DNA of 64,000 bases, taken from positions 1 to 64,000 of the forward strand of contig WRDF01000001.1 in NCBI GenBank assembly GCA_009783565.1, in the 5' to 3' direction. The stretch is from Rikenellaceae bacterium (GTDB lineage: Bacteria; Bacteroidota; Bacteroidia; Bacteroidales; Rikenellaceae). Below are positions 31,962 through 40,847 of the stretch, piece by piece (the stretch's first letter is position 1; the number at the start of each line of letters is the position of its first letter). The position numbers were made by a program, and so were the translations under genes. The notes below the pieces were generated by a model. It worked only from the letters and a program-made list of their open reading frames with translations. It searched no databases and was not told where the DNA came from.

Positions 31962-32428
31962 TGACACACAAGGATTTTATGCGCGAGGCGATCGCGCTTG
32001 CGGCCGAAAGTGCACGAAACGGCGGGGGACCGTTCGGCGCGGTTGTCGTGCGCGACGGCCGGATTATTGGACGCGGAACGAACTCCGTGACCCTGCACAA
32101 CGACCCTACGGCACACGCCGAGATGATGGCCATACGGGCGGCATGTGTGGCTGATGGCACGTTCAAACTCGACGGCAGCGATCTTTATTCATCCTGCGAG
32201 CCGTGCCCCATGTGTCTCGGCGCGGCCTTCTGGACGGGTATCCGTCATATTTACTACGGCGCTGACCGCCACGATGCTACGACGGCAGGGTTTAGCGATT
32301 CGCACATCTACGACCAACTCGCTCTCCCACCCCACTCGCGCACCATGCCTGCGACCTGCCTGCTGCATGACGAAGCGCAACTTCCTTTCGACATCTGGCG
32401 TGAAAATTCCGATAAAATAGAATATTAA
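31961..32428 (+). CDS. Nucleoside/guanine deaminase (CDA fold)
   Basis: 155 residues of the cytidine-deaminase superfamily. The zinc site is HAEMMAI (catalytic Glu) plus PCPMCLGA. The long form with the C-terminal DIWRENSDKIEY tail resembles the guanine deaminase group (B. subtilis GuaD) more than TadA. It therefore probably converts guanine to xanthine; a tRNA-adenosine deaminase is less likely. Its start shares the last base of the hflX stop. Confidence 0.8.
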   Translation: MTHKDFMREAIALAAESARNGGGPFGAVVVRDGRIIGRGTNSVTLHNDPTAHAEMMAIRAACVADGTFKLDGSDLYSSCEPCPMCLGAAFWTGIRHIYYGADRHDATTAGFSDSHIYDQLALPPHSRTMPATCLLHDEAQLPFDIWRENSDKIEY

Positions 32429-32489
32429 CACGCGTACGTGTCATTTTTACTATATTTGTAAAACCCAACCCGTTTTAGAGCGAAATATT

Positions 32490-32954
32490 ATGAAAACTGC
32501 CAAATTTTGTCTTATCGCGCTGTCGGCGATACTGCTCTGCACCTGTGCGAGTACGAAGCATACACAAACAGCGAACGAAAAAAATAACGATGTGATTTTC
32601 CACTCCGTCGCCGAAATGCCAAGATTCAGGGGCGGCCATTTGAATACTTTTAGGACATGGGTGAGCGAAAACGCCAGGTTTCCGAAAGATCCTATCCAGG
32701 AGCATCTTGCAAATAATCCCAATTATGTTCCAAATAGACCTGTGCTTGTTGCAGATGGTACTGTGACGGTTTTATTCGTAGTTGAAAAAGATGGTCGGCT
32801 GGGCAATATCAGAATCATCAATAGCACCAACCGCGCGTTAGATACCGAAGTGATGCGCGTATTACGCTCATCACCGCGCTGGGAGCCGGGTAAACAAGGC
32901 GGTGAACCCGTCAGGGTAGAGTTTGCTATGTCCATAACATTCCAGCAACAGTAG
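32490..32954 (+). CDS. TonB C-terminal-domain lipoprotein (paralogue 3)
   Basis: 154 residues. The signal MKTAKFCLIALSAILLCTCAS is almost the same as in 18810 and 29417. The TonB_C domain has AEMPRFRGGHLNTFRTWV, VTVLFVVEKDGRLGNIRII and LRSSPRWEPGKQGGEPVRV, with a ~20-residue insertion (HLANNPNYVPNRPV) between the first two. Its 3' end closely matches the fragment after dnaN (40636-40791). It is convergent with the cobalamin adenosyltransferase gene, with an eight-base gap. Confidence 0.75.
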   Translation: MKTAKFCLIALSAILLCTCASTKHTQTANEKNNDVIFHSVAEMPRFRGGHLNTFRTWVSENARFPKDPIQEHLANNPNYVPNRPVLVADGTVTVLFVVEKDGRLGNIRIINSTNRALDTEVMRVLRSSPRWEPGKQGGEPVRVEFAMSITFQQQ

Positions 32955-32962
32955 GACAGTCG

Positions 32963-33514
32963 CTACGGCTGCCAGCACTCCTCCTCGATTCCAAGCACTT
33001 GCGAAAGTTGCCGCGCGAGGGCGTAGAAATAATCCGAAAGGCGGTTGAGATACGCGAGCACATTGGAATCGACGGCAAATTCGCGCGAGGCACGCACCAC
33101 GCATCTCTCCGCACGCCGACAAACCGTTCGGCACACATGCGCGAGCGAGATCAACGGATGACCGCCGGGAATAGTAAACCCCTTCACCGGCGGCAGCGCG
33201 CTGCACAGCGCATCGATCCGGCGTTCGAGTCGTCTCACCTTTTCCGGATCGAAAATGCCGCCGTCAGGCGTGGCTAACGATGCCTGCACGCTCATGAGCG
33301 CACCGAGCACCGAGCCGAGATCGTCTGCATATTCTGCGATTTCTGCAAGCACCGCCGCGCCTTCTCGCCGCATTTCGTCACGCAACAAAGCCACAAACGC
33401 GCCTAATTCGTCTACCGTTCCGTATGCCTCCACGCGCAAATCGTCTTTGCCCGTACGCATACCGCCCACGAGAGATGTCGCGCCACTATCGCCGCTTCGC
33501 GTGTAGATTTTCAT
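32963..33514 (-). CDS. PduO-type cob(I)alamin adenosyltransferase
   Basis: 183 residues. The ATP-binding N-terminus KIYTRSGDSGATSLVGG, a VEAYGTVDELGAFVALLR helix, FTIPGGHPLISLAHVCRTVCRRAER and VLAYLNRLSDYFYALAR are the PduO/MMAB signatures. It makes adenosylcobalamin from reduced cobalamin and ATP. No cobalamin riboswitch or other B12 gene is visible nearby, so it probably serves salvage. Confidence 0.9.
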   Translation of the reverse strand: MKIYTRSGDSGATSLVGGMRTGKDDLRVEAYGTVDELGAFVALLRDEMRREGAAVLAEIAEYADDLGSVLGALMSVQASLATPDGGIFDPEKVRRLERRIDALCSALPPVKGFTIPGGHPLISLAHVCRTVCRRAERCVVRASREFAVDSNVLAYLNRLSDYFYALARQLSQVLGIEEECWQP

Positions 33515-33529
33515 ACGATTCCAAATTTT

Positions 33530-33627
33530 GTCATCCCGAGCGACGACGAGGGATCTATCGCTAGTCTTTCTTTTAATTTATAAACTAACGATAGATTTCT
33601 CCGTCCCTACGGGACGTTCGGAATGAC
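33530..33627. repeat. Dispersed palindromic repeat, B family
   Basis: TCATCCCGAGCGACGACGAGGGATCTATCGCTAG, a TTTATAAA centre, CTAACGATAGATTTCTCCG and TTCGGAATGAC form a long imperfect inverted repeat between two minus-strand genes. Confidence 0.65.
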
Positions 33628-33633
33628 AAGGAA

Positions 33634-33942
33634 CTAAACCCTGAAATGTTGCTTTGGCTGCTGTTCGCGGTCGAAAATTATAAAGACCCGCCGTGTGTCG
33701 ATGGTCAGCCGCTCGCCGCTCGCCGCAACCCGCAGGCAGGCATCGCGACGCTGTCGCGTGGCATACGGTCGCTCGACCACAAACACGTTTTCCGTGCGGA
33801 GCAGCCTTACAACGTCATCCGTAGTTTTAGCACGCCCGATCCCCCCGCGCACCAGCGTATAGACAAACGGCGAGTGGATACCACGCCCACGCCAATGTCT
33901 GATGCGCGTCAGCAATCCGCGATGTTTTTTTATTGCTGCCAA
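33634..33942 (-). pseudogene. Internally deleted SAM-methyltransferase-like gene
   Basis: 102 codons. The N-terminal RIRHWRGRGIHSPFVYTLV matches, from memory, the start of a Bacteroidota class I methyltransferase family that carries the HGVHSPFVY signature. The end (ERLTIDTRRVFIIFDREQQPKQHFRV) matches its C-terminal strand and tail. The ~150-residue AdoMet-binding core expected between them is missing while the frame stays open. It is therefore probably a deletion remnant. It sits 5 bases downstream of the YugP-like gene. Confidence 0.5.
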
Positions 33943-33947
33943 AGCTA

Positions 33948-34646
33948 TTAATTCCGCCTCGCCGCTAGGAAATAAAGCAGCGTCACCACCGCACTAAGCG
34001 CAGCGACCAAGTATGTGCGCGCCGCCCAGTTCAGCGCCGTACGCGCCTGCGTGAGTTGTTGCGGGTTGAGCGAGCCGTCCGCCCGCAGCCAGTGCATCGC
34101 ACGCGCCGATGCGTTGAGTTCCACCGGCAGCGTTATGAGCGCAAAGACGGCCGACATGGCGATCATCAGAATTCCGATCCAGTAGAGCGTCATACTGCCG
34201 CCGTCCATCTGGGTCATCATAATCCCCGCAAGGATCACCCATATCGCCCATTTCGACGTGACCGAGATCACGGGCACAAGCGCCGAGCGCATCTTCAACG
34301 GCGCATAACCCACAGCGTGTTGTATGGCATGGCCCGTTTCGTGAGCCGCTACGGCTGCAGCCGCAACCGAATTGCTGGCATAAACGCCCTCGCTGAGACT
34401 TATCGTGCGCGTACGCGGATTATAATTATCGGTCAGATTGCCTCGTGTAGCCACGACTTTCACGCTGTTTATCCCGCTCTCGCGGAGCATCTTTTCTGCT
34501 ACCTCGCGGCCCGTAAGGCCGCCTGCGAACGTTACTTTCGAATATTTACCGAACACTGCCTGTAACCGCGCCTGAACGATAAAGCCCACGACCGCAATCG
34601 CTATCAGAAATATCCATTCGATGTTCATTCCTACAATTGGAAACAT
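33948..34646 (-). CDS. YugP-like zinc metallopeptidase (membrane)
   Basis: 232 residues from ATG 34646; ATG 34628 is also possible. It has an N-terminal membrane segment (about 8-25), GLTGREVAEKMLRESGI, the zinc motif AAHETGHAIQHA (about 104-115) and three more hydrophobic segments towards the C-terminus. This is the neutral zinc metallopeptidase/YugP family; substrates are unknown. A methyltransferase remnant follows it directly. Confidence 0.85.
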   Translation of the reverse strand: MFPIVGMNIEWIFLIAIAVVGFIVQARLQAVFGKYSKVTFAGGLTGREVAEKMLRESGINSVKVVATRGNLTDNYNPRTRTISLSEGVYASNSVAAAAVAAHETGHAIQHAVGYAPLKMRSALVPVISVTSKWAIWVILAGIMMTQMDGGSMTLYWIGILMIAMSAVFALITLPVELNASARAMHWLRADGSLNPQQLTQARTALNWAARTYLVAALSAVVTLLYFLAARRN

Positions 34647-34724
34647 AATTATTTGTTGTTTAGAGTTTTACGCGCGCGCGTGTTTTAACTTTTTTGTCCT
34701 GTTTGCAAAATCTGCCGCCGCATA

Positions 34725-35483
34725 TCACTTGCGGCACGTATAATAAGCATTCGCCTGCTGCTTGGGCGTGATCACTATCTCGTCGATGTTCACGTGTTCG
34801 GGCAGGCTCGTAACCCAGAGGATAGCATCGGCCACGTCATCGCCCGTGAGCGGCGTGAGACCGTTATATACCCCATGTGCACGCGAACGGTCGCCGTGAA
34901 ACCGCACCTGCGAGAACTCCGTCTCCACCATGCCCGGCCGGATTTCCGTCACCTTGATACCGTGCGCGAGGAAATCGATGCGCATACCCTGGCTCAGCGC
35001 ATGTACCGCGTGTTTCGTGGCGCTGTACACCGCTCCATTCTCGTAGCATTGCGTACCGGCTATCGAACCGATGTTTATGATATGTCCGCACCCGCGCTCG
35101 ATCATTCCGCGCGCAACGCACCGTGTTATGTAGAGCAGCCCTTTGATATTGGTGTCGATCATCGTATCCCAATCGTTCACGTCGCCCTCGTCGATATGTT
35201 CGAGTCCAAGCGCCAACCCTGCATTGTTCACCAGTATATCGATCTCGCGGAGCGCCTCGGGCAGCGATTCGAGCGCGGCGAAACATTGTTTACGATCGCG
35301 CACGTCGAACATCAGCACCGCAACCTCCACACAGAACTCCGCTTCAAGCTGTTTTTTCAGCTCTTTGAGCCTCACGGCACGCCGTCCGGTGATGATTATG
35401 TTATCGCCCTCTTCGGCGAACGCCCGTGCCGCCGCCTCGCCTATGCCCGACGTCGCACCCGTAACGAATACCGTCTTTGCCAT
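34725..35483 (-). CDS. Short-chain dehydrogenase/reductase (YdfG-like)
   Basis: 252 residues. The classical SDR motifs are present: cofactor TGATSGIG (about 8-15), a GRRAVRLKEL NADP-type Arg, NNAG (about 88-91), catalytic Ser in NIGSIAG, and YSATKHA (Tyr/Lys). The C-terminal GHIINIGS...VRFHGDRSRAHGVYNGL region is like the YdfG (serine/3-hydroxyacid dehydrogenase) group. It has its own spacer on both sides and no operon partner. Confidence 0.85.
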   Translation of the reverse strand: MAKTVFVTGATSGIGEAAARAFAEEGDNIIITGRRAVRLKELKKQLEAEFCVEVAVLMFDVRDRKQCFAALESLPEALREIDILVNNAGLALGLEHIDEGDVNDWDTMIDTNIKGLLYITRCVARGMIERGCGHIINIGSIAGTQCYENGAVYSATKHAVHALSQGMRIDFLAHGIKVTEIRPGMVETEFSQVRFHGDRSRAHGVYNGLTPLTGDDVADAILWVTSLPEHVNIDEIVITPKQQANAYYTCRK

Positions 35484-35600
35484 CTTTCCCCGTGTGATTA
35501 TTTCTGCAAATATAATAATTATACTGTTATCTTGCTATCGTCCGTTTTCGGCACGCCGACGGCGGCAAAGGACGCGGGCTTTCACTAGCGTGAAAGCCCC

Positions 35601-36983
35601 TTATCGGTTGATTTCTGACGCAATTCTGGCCGCCAGTGCCTGCGCCTCTTCGGGCGTCGGCGCTTCGGTGTATATGCGCATGATCGGCTCGGTGTTCGAA
35701 CGTCGGATATGCGCCCAACTGTCCGGAAATTCGATTTTCACGCCGTCGGTAAGGTCGGGCGCGAGTGCGCTGTAACGCTCGGCCAACGCGGCCAGCAGGC
35801 GGTCGGGTTCACTTCCGGCATCCGGCACGATCTTCGTTTTCGCCATGTGGTATTCTGGATATGTCGCCCGTAGTTCGGTCATTTTCAAGCCGCTATGCGC
35901 CAGCCATGTAAGAAACAACGCCAGCCCCACAAGAGCGTCGCGCCCGTAATGCAATTCGGGGTAGATCACCCCGCCGTTGCCCTCGCCGCCGATTACGGCA
36001 TCGGTGGTTTTCATCGCCGCAACGACATTCACCTCGCCTACGGCCGATGCGGTGTAGCTGCCGCCGTGCCAAGCCGTTACGTCACGCAATGCACGCGTCG
36101 AACTGAGATTCGACACCGTATTCCCGCCGCCATGCGCACGCAACACATAGTCCGCTACTGCCACGAGAGTGTATTCCTCGCCGAACATCGTGCCGTCCTC
36201 ACATACCAGCGCAAGCCGATCCACGTCGGGGTCTACCGCCACGCCCAAATCTGCCCGTTCCGCGACTACACGCCGAGAAAGTTCACGCAGGTTTTCGGGC
36301 AGCGGCTCGGCATCGTGTGCAAACCGCCCCGTAGGCTCACAGTTTATGCACATCGCCTCAACGCCCATCCGCTCCAACAGACGCGGAATAACCACTCCGC
36401 CGACCGAATTCACGGCATCGACCACGACCCGCAGACCACGCGCCGCCACTGCTCCGACATCCACCAGCGGCAACGCCAGAACCGCATCTATATGCTCATC
36501 GTCATAATTCCCGCGCTCGACCACATGCCCCAACCCGTCCACCGGCGGATAGACAATTTCGCTACCCGCCGCAAGTTCGAGTATCCGAGCTCCGTCTGCC
36601 GCACTGACGAATTCCCCGTTGCCGTCAAGCATCTTCAATGCGTTCCACTCGGCGGGGTTATGGCTCGCCGTAATTATTATCCCGCCATCGGCCCCGCGCG
36701 CCGCGACAGCCATCTCCACACCCGGCGTAGTGCAAAGCCCAAGCGCAATGACATCCGCTCCGCATCCCATAAGCGTCCCCTCTACGAGGCGTTCTAACAT
36801 TTCTCCCGACACGCGCGCGTCGCGACCGACAACGACTTTCAGCCTTTTTCCGCCACCCGTTTTTTCGCCGAGCCATGCGGCATAGCCCGACACAAACCTC
36901 ACGACATCGATGGGTGTAAGATTCTCACCCGCCACCCCGCCGATCGTCCCGCGAATTCCCGAAATCGATTTTATCAGCGTCAT
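35601..36983 (-). CDS. glmM: Phosphoglucosamine mutase
   Basis: 460 residues from MTLIKSISGIRGTIGG, a start that overlaps the stop of the phosphatase gene (ATGA). The phosphohexomutase motifs are catalytic Ser in IITASHNPAEWN, metal loop DPDVDRLAL, sugar loop GGEGNGG and phosphate-binding RRSNTEPIMRIYTE. It converts glucosamine-6-P to glucosamine-1-P for UDP-GlcNAc synthesis. The length fits Bacteroidota GlmM. A broader phosphomannomutase role cannot be excluded. Confidence 0.85.
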   Translation of the reverse strand: MTLIKSISGIRGTIGGVAGENLTPIDVVRFVSGYAAWLGEKTGGGKRLKVVVGRDARVSGEMLERLVEGTLMGCGADVIALGLCTTPGVEMAVAARGADGGIIITASHNPAEWNALKMLDGNGEFVSAADGARILELAAGSEIVYPPVDGLGHVVERGNYDDEHIDAVLALPLVDVGAVAARGLRVVVDAVNSVGGVVIPRLLERMGVEAMCINCEPTGRFAHDAEPLPENLRELSRRVVAERADLGVAVDPDVDRLALVCEDGTMFGEEYTLVAVADYVLRAHGGGNTVSNLSSTRALRDVTAWHGGSYTASAVGEVNVVAAMKTTDAVIGGEGNGGVIYPELHYGRDALVGLALFLTWLAHSGLKMTELRATYPEYHMAKTKIVPDAGSEPDRLLAALAERYSALAPDLTDGVKIEFPDSWAHIRRSNTEPIMRIYTEAPTPEEAQALAARIASEINR

Positions 36984-38302
36984 TTTAACAGTTCTTTCAA
37001 TTCTTTCGACACGAACCACTCACCCGTTCTATCGACGAAAATCGCCGGAACTTTGGTGCGAAAAACTTCATTACCGCGCCTCACAATACTCGAATTGGCC
37101 TCGAAGTGCAGGTCGCAATCCGCCGCGCGGCGGGCATAATATTTTGCCGTCAGCTCATCGAGCGTAGCTCCGAGCGCCATCGCATCCATTATATATGCGT
37201 TCACCTGCGGCGCGGTGACCAGACCGCCGAGTGCCCTGCCGCGCGGGTCGTAAACGGCCAGAAATACGTCTTCTCCGGTATGTCCCCCTGTGGTGAAGCC
37301 GATATGGCCGAATATCTCGCCCAGCGACAGTCGGCTATAATTTCTGCTCGAACCGCTGTCTCCGATACTCACTCCGCCCGTCCCATGGTCGGGACAGATA
37401 ATCACCAGCGTCCGCCCGCAGGCACGCGCAAAATCGAGCGCAACGCGTGCCGCTTCGTCGAAAGCCAGCATCTCCGACAGGATACGCATCCGGTCGTTAT
37501 CGTGCGCCGCCCAGTCGATTTTGCTTCCCTCAACAAGCAGACAGAACCCCTCTTCGCGTTGCGATAGAATCTCAATCGCACGGTGTGTCATCTCGGCCAG
37601 TGAAGGTTGCTGCAAAGTGTCGCGCTCCGTGTCGTAATCCATATACTCATCGCCGAACAGCGCCCACAGCCGCCCGCCACCGAACGAGCGAAACCCCGCC
37701 AAATCGTCGCGCAGGACCGTGTAGCCATACGTCTGCAAAAATCGTTCCTGAGCGTCCGACAGGAATTTCGTTCCGCCACCCATGACCACATCTATCGAGT
37801 TATGTATCATCTGCTCGGAAATAGTCGCGTAGTCATTGCGGGCATACCAATGCGCCGATGTGGCGGCGGGCGTGGCATGGGTGAACTCGCACGTGACGAC
37901 CAGTCCGATAGCTTTGCCTCCCGCAATCCGCGCCGCCTCGAACAGCGTCATGCGCGGAGTGTAGGCCAGCGCGGGATCGACCTCCACCAGATCGTTCCCG
38001 CACGGCGGCGGCAGCATACTAAGAAAGCCCGCCTGAGTCAGCTTGCCCGTCATATAAGCGCTCGCCGTGGGGGCCGAATCGCCGATAGGCGCATTGCTGC
38101 TGTGCGACCGCACAAAGCCGCTGATGTAAGGGTCGAACGAGAGCCTGCCCTCGCCCTGCGTGTACTGTTTATACCACCGCGCGAGGCTTACCGAACTGAT
38201 GCTCGCCCCGTCGGGTATCATAAAAATAACGTTTTTAATTCCTTCCGCCCGCGCGCCGAATGCAGCGAAGAGACAGAAGATTACGGCGATTAAATTTTTC
38301 AT
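36980..38302 (-). CDS. Alkaline phosphatase
   Basis: 440 residues from MKNLIAVIFCLFAAFGARA, a clear signal peptide. It is a PhoA-family periplasmic phosphatase. Metal/catalytic regions are NVIFMIPDGAS (metal Asp), IGDSAPTASAYMTGK (nucleophilic Ser), FTHATPAATSAHW, LVEGSKIDWAAHDND, CPDHGTGG and TGGHTGEDV. It sits upstream of glmM with a four-base overlap, which is an odd pairing for a periplasmic enzyme. Confidence 0.9.
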   Translation of the reverse strand: MKNLIAVIFCLFAAFGARAEGIKNVIFMIPDGASISSVSLARWYKQYTQGEGRLSFDPYISGFVRSHSSNAPIGDSAPTASAYMTGKLTQAGFLSMLPPPCGNDLVEVDPALAYTPRMTLFEAARIAGGKAIGLVVTCEFTHATPAATSAHWYARNDYATISEQMIHNSIDVVMGGGTKFLSDAQERFLQTYGYTVLRDDLAGFRSFGGGRLWALFGDEYMDYDTERDTLQQPSLAEMTHRAIEILSQREEGFCLLVEGSKIDWAAHDNDRMRILSEMLAFDEAARVALDFARACGRTLVIICPDHGTGGVSIGDSGSSRNYSRLSLGEIFGHIGFTTGGHTGEDVFLAVYDPRGRALGGLVTAPQVNAYIMDAMALGATLDELTAKYYARRAADCDLHFEANSSIVRRGNEVFRTKVPAIFVDRTGEWFVSKELKELLK

Positions 38303-38353
38303 ATTTTGGAAGTTGTAATTCCAGGCTTGATCTACAAGTCTCACACGATAAAT

Positions 38354-38432
38354 CGTCATTGCGAGGGCTGTCAGGCCCGAAGCAATCCAGCGATTTTACC
38401 GGATTGCTTCGCCTTTCAGGCTCGCAATGACG
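38354..38432. repeat. Dispersed palindromic repeat, A family
   Basis: CGTCATTGCGAGGGCTGTCAGG-CCGAAGCAATCCAG ... GGATTGCTTCGCC ... GGCTCGCAATGACG, almost the mirror of the copy at 29290, between two divergent genes. Confidence 0.8.
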
Positions 38433-38541
38433 GCCGAGCGAGCGCGTCACACCTGCCGGTCGTCTATTTTATTAATGCGGTCGGTAAAATTCTCCACGAA
38501 ATTACGTACTTTTACGTCGATATCCAAAAAATTCTTGCTCC

Positions 38542-39435
38542 ATGAACGCTTGCGACGCGCGGACGATACTGCCTTCCGAATTGATAATCAACCCCGACGG
38601 GTCGGTCTTTCATCTCCACTTAAAGCCCGAACAGATCGCCGACACCATTATTCTGGTGGGCGACCCCGCGCGCGTAGACCTCGTCGCCGCACGGTTCGAC
38701 ACGCGCGAACTGCGCACAGCCAACCGCGAATTCGTCGCCGTCACGGGAACGTACCGCAAAAAGCGCATGACTGTCCTTTCGACGGGCATCGGGACGGATA
38801 ATATCGACATCGTCGCTACGGAACTCGATGCACTGGCCAACGTCGATTTCGCCACCCGGCGCGTGCGTCCGGCTGCCGAGCGACGGCAGCTCACCATGCT
38901 GCGGCTCGGCACTTCGGGCGCTCTGCAACCCGACCTGTCGATCGGCGACCTCGTTTTTGCACGCACGTCGGTGGGGATGGACGGTCTGCTCAACTTTTAC
39001 GAAGGGCGCGACCGCGTTTGCGACTTGGAAATGGAGCGCGCACTGACGGCGCACACAGGGTGGAACGAACGCCTCGCCGCACCCTATTGCGTCGATGCCG
39101 ATGCGGGCCTGTACGAACTGTTCCGCTCGGCGACAACGGCAGGGATAACCGTTTCCGCACCGGGGTTTTACGCTCCTCAGGGACGCCGGGTGCGCCTGTG
39201 TCCGGCATTCTCCGACCTCAACGAGCGCATGGAAAGTTTCGAATGGCGCGGGCTGAGGATCACCAACTTGGAGATGGAGAGTTCGGCTCTGGCAGGGCTT
39301 GCCGCGTTGATGGGCCACCGCGCCGCAACAATTTGCACGATTATCGCCCAACGCGTAGCAGGCGAGGCCACGCCCGACTATCGCCCATTCGTAGAACGCA
39401 TGATCGACCTTGCGCTCGAACGACTGGCTGTTTAG
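38542..39435 (+). CDS. Uridine-phosphorylase-like nucleoside phosphorylase
   Basis: 297 residues of the PNP/UDP superfamily. It has TIILVGDPARVDLVAARFD near the N-terminus, STGIGTDNIDIVATELDAL, LRLGTSGALQPDLSIGDLVFA (phosphate and base pocket), and ITNLEMESSALAGLAALMGH, where the Glu binds ribose. It cleaves nucleosides with phosphate for salvage; uridine is the best guess for this subgroup. It is followed by dnaN with a separate spacer. Confidence 0.8.
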   Translation: MNACDARTILPSELIINPDGSVFHLHLKPEQIADTIILVGDPARVDLVAARFDTRELRTANREFVAVTGTYRKKRMTVLSTGIGTDNIDIVATELDALANVDFATRRVRPAAERRQLTMLRLGTSGALQPDLSIGDLVFARTSVGMDGLLNFYEGRDRVCDLEMERALTAHTGWNERLAAPYCVDADAGLYELFRSATTAGITVSAPGFYAPQGRRVRLCPAFSDLNERMESFEWRGLRITNLEMESSALAGLAALMGHRAATICTIIAQRVAGEATPDYRPFVERMIDLALERLAV

Positions 39436-39507
39436 CACACGCGTGCGTTCAGAATGACATTTTATTTATATCTTTGTTGGATGCGAAACCACAAAAAATC
39501 TTAAACT

Positions 39508-40635
39508 ATGAAATTCGTAATATCAAGCTCGGCGCTGCTGTCGGTACTCCAAACCACAGGTAAAGTCGTGAGCAGCAAGAACACTCTCCCCATCCTCGAC
39601 TATTTCCTGCTCGACCTGCGTGACGGCAAACTGAAAGTCACCGCTTCCGACCTCGAAACGACACTCGTCGGCACGCTCGCCGTCGAAAACATCGAGCGTG
39701 AGGGGATGATCGCCGCACCGGTCAAATTGATGCTCGACATGCTGAAAGAGCTGTCGGAGCAGCCGCTCACCATCGAAGCCAACGAGCAGTCGTGGGAGAT
39801 AAAAGTGACATGGAAGAGCGGTTCGATAAGCGTTCCCGGCACGTCGGGACTGAGCTATCCCGCGCTGCCGGAGCTGGGGGCAGAGCGTAGCGAAATAATG
39901 TTCGATGCCGAGATGCTTATGACCGGTATCGGGAAGACGGCATTTGCCGCAGCCGACGATGAGCTGCGCCCCGTAATGAACGGCGTTTATATAAATATCG
40001 AACCTTCGCAGACGACCTATGTCGCGACCGATGCGCACAAGCTGGTGAAATTTACCGAAGAGAGCGACAACGGCGCGGCGGCGGTGTCGTTCATTCTGCC
40101 AAAAAAGCCCGTGAACATGCTGAAAACGGTGCTGCTGAAAGAAGAAGAGCCGGTGAAAGTGGAGTTCGACAGCAAAAACGTGGTATTCCATCTGCGCAAC
40201 AGCACGCTCGTTTGCCGCCAGATCGAAGGCAATTACCCGAACTACAACGCCGTAATCCCAACGGCGAACCCGAACAAGGTAACAGTAGACCGCGCGGCGA
40301 TGCTCAACGCAATCCGCGTCGTGGCCGTGGGGTCGAACCAATCGACGAACCTCATCAAGTTCGACGTGGGCGGTAATGAGATTAGACTTACGGCGCAGGA
40401 CCTGGATTTCTCGGTGTCGGCGCACGAGACGCTGCCGTGCAGCTATGAGGGCGACCCGATCACCATAGGGTTCAAATCGACGTTCCTGGTCGAAATACTG
40501 TCGAACCTCGAAACTCCGAGCATCCTGATCGAACTTGCCGACTCGACACGCGCCGGCGTTTTCAAACCCATCTACGACGACAAGCAGCCGTTCGAAGTAC
40601 TGATGCTGCTGATGCCGATGATGATAAATGCGTAG
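39508..40635 (+). CDS. dnaN: DNA polymerase III beta subunit (sliding clamp)
   Basis: 375 residues forming the three repeated clamp domains. Typical stretches are SALLSVLQTTGKVVSSKNTLPILDYFLL, IAAPVKLMLDMLKELSEQP, FAAADDELRPVMNGVYI, VATDAHKLVKF, RQIEGNYPNYNAVIP and VLMLLMPMMI at the end. It tethers DNA polymerase to the template. No dnaA or recF is adjacent. A TonB-domain gene fragment begins straight after its stop. Confidence 0.95.
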   Translation: MKFVISSSALLSVLQTTGKVVSSKNTLPILDYFLLDLRDGKLKVTASDLETTLVGTLAVENIEREGMIAAPVKLMLDMLKELSEQPLTIEANEQSWEIKVTWKSGSISVPGTSGLSYPALPELGAERSEIMFDAEMLMTGIGKTAFAAADDELRPVMNGVYINIEPSQTTYVATDAHKLVKFTEESDNGAAAVSFILPKKPVNMLKTVLLKEEEPVKVEFDSKNVVFHLRNSTLVCRQIEGNYPNYNAVIPTANPNKVTVDRAAMLNAIRVVAVGSNQSTNLIKFDVGGNEIRLTAQDLDFSVSAHETLPCSYEGDPITIGFKSTFLVEILSNLETPSILIELADSTRAGVFKPIYDDKQPFEVLMLLMPMMINA

Positions 40636-40791
40636 GGCTATGTCACAATCATCGACAGCAGCAACAGCGCGTTTGATGACGAAGTGATACGCGTGCTGCG
40701 CTCATCGCCTCGCTGGGATGCGGGCAAAAATGGCGGCGAACCTGTTAGGGTGCAAGTTGTCATACCTGTAAGTTTTAGTTTGCAGTATTAG
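40636..40791 (+). pseudogene. 3' fragment of a TonB-C-terminal lipoprotein gene
   Basis: Directly after the dnaN stop an open frame of 51 codons reads VTIIDSSNSAFDDEVIRVL, then RSSPRWDAGKNGGEPVRVQV and ends IPVSFSLQY-stop. This matches the last third of the lipoproteins at 29417 and 32490. It has no start or signal peptide. It is a remnant of a further family member, which implies duplication and deletion at this site. Confidence 0.8.
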
Positions 40792-40847
40792 CTAATGTAC
40801 TGAAACAGAAAAACATTAACCAAAAAAACTGTCGGTAGATAGTATTA

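Noticed and set aside
38620-39438. ~272-codon minus-strand frame opposite the nucleoside phosphorylase
   Set aside because: Shadow frame in GC-rich coding DNA; the plus-strand protein has complete family motifs.
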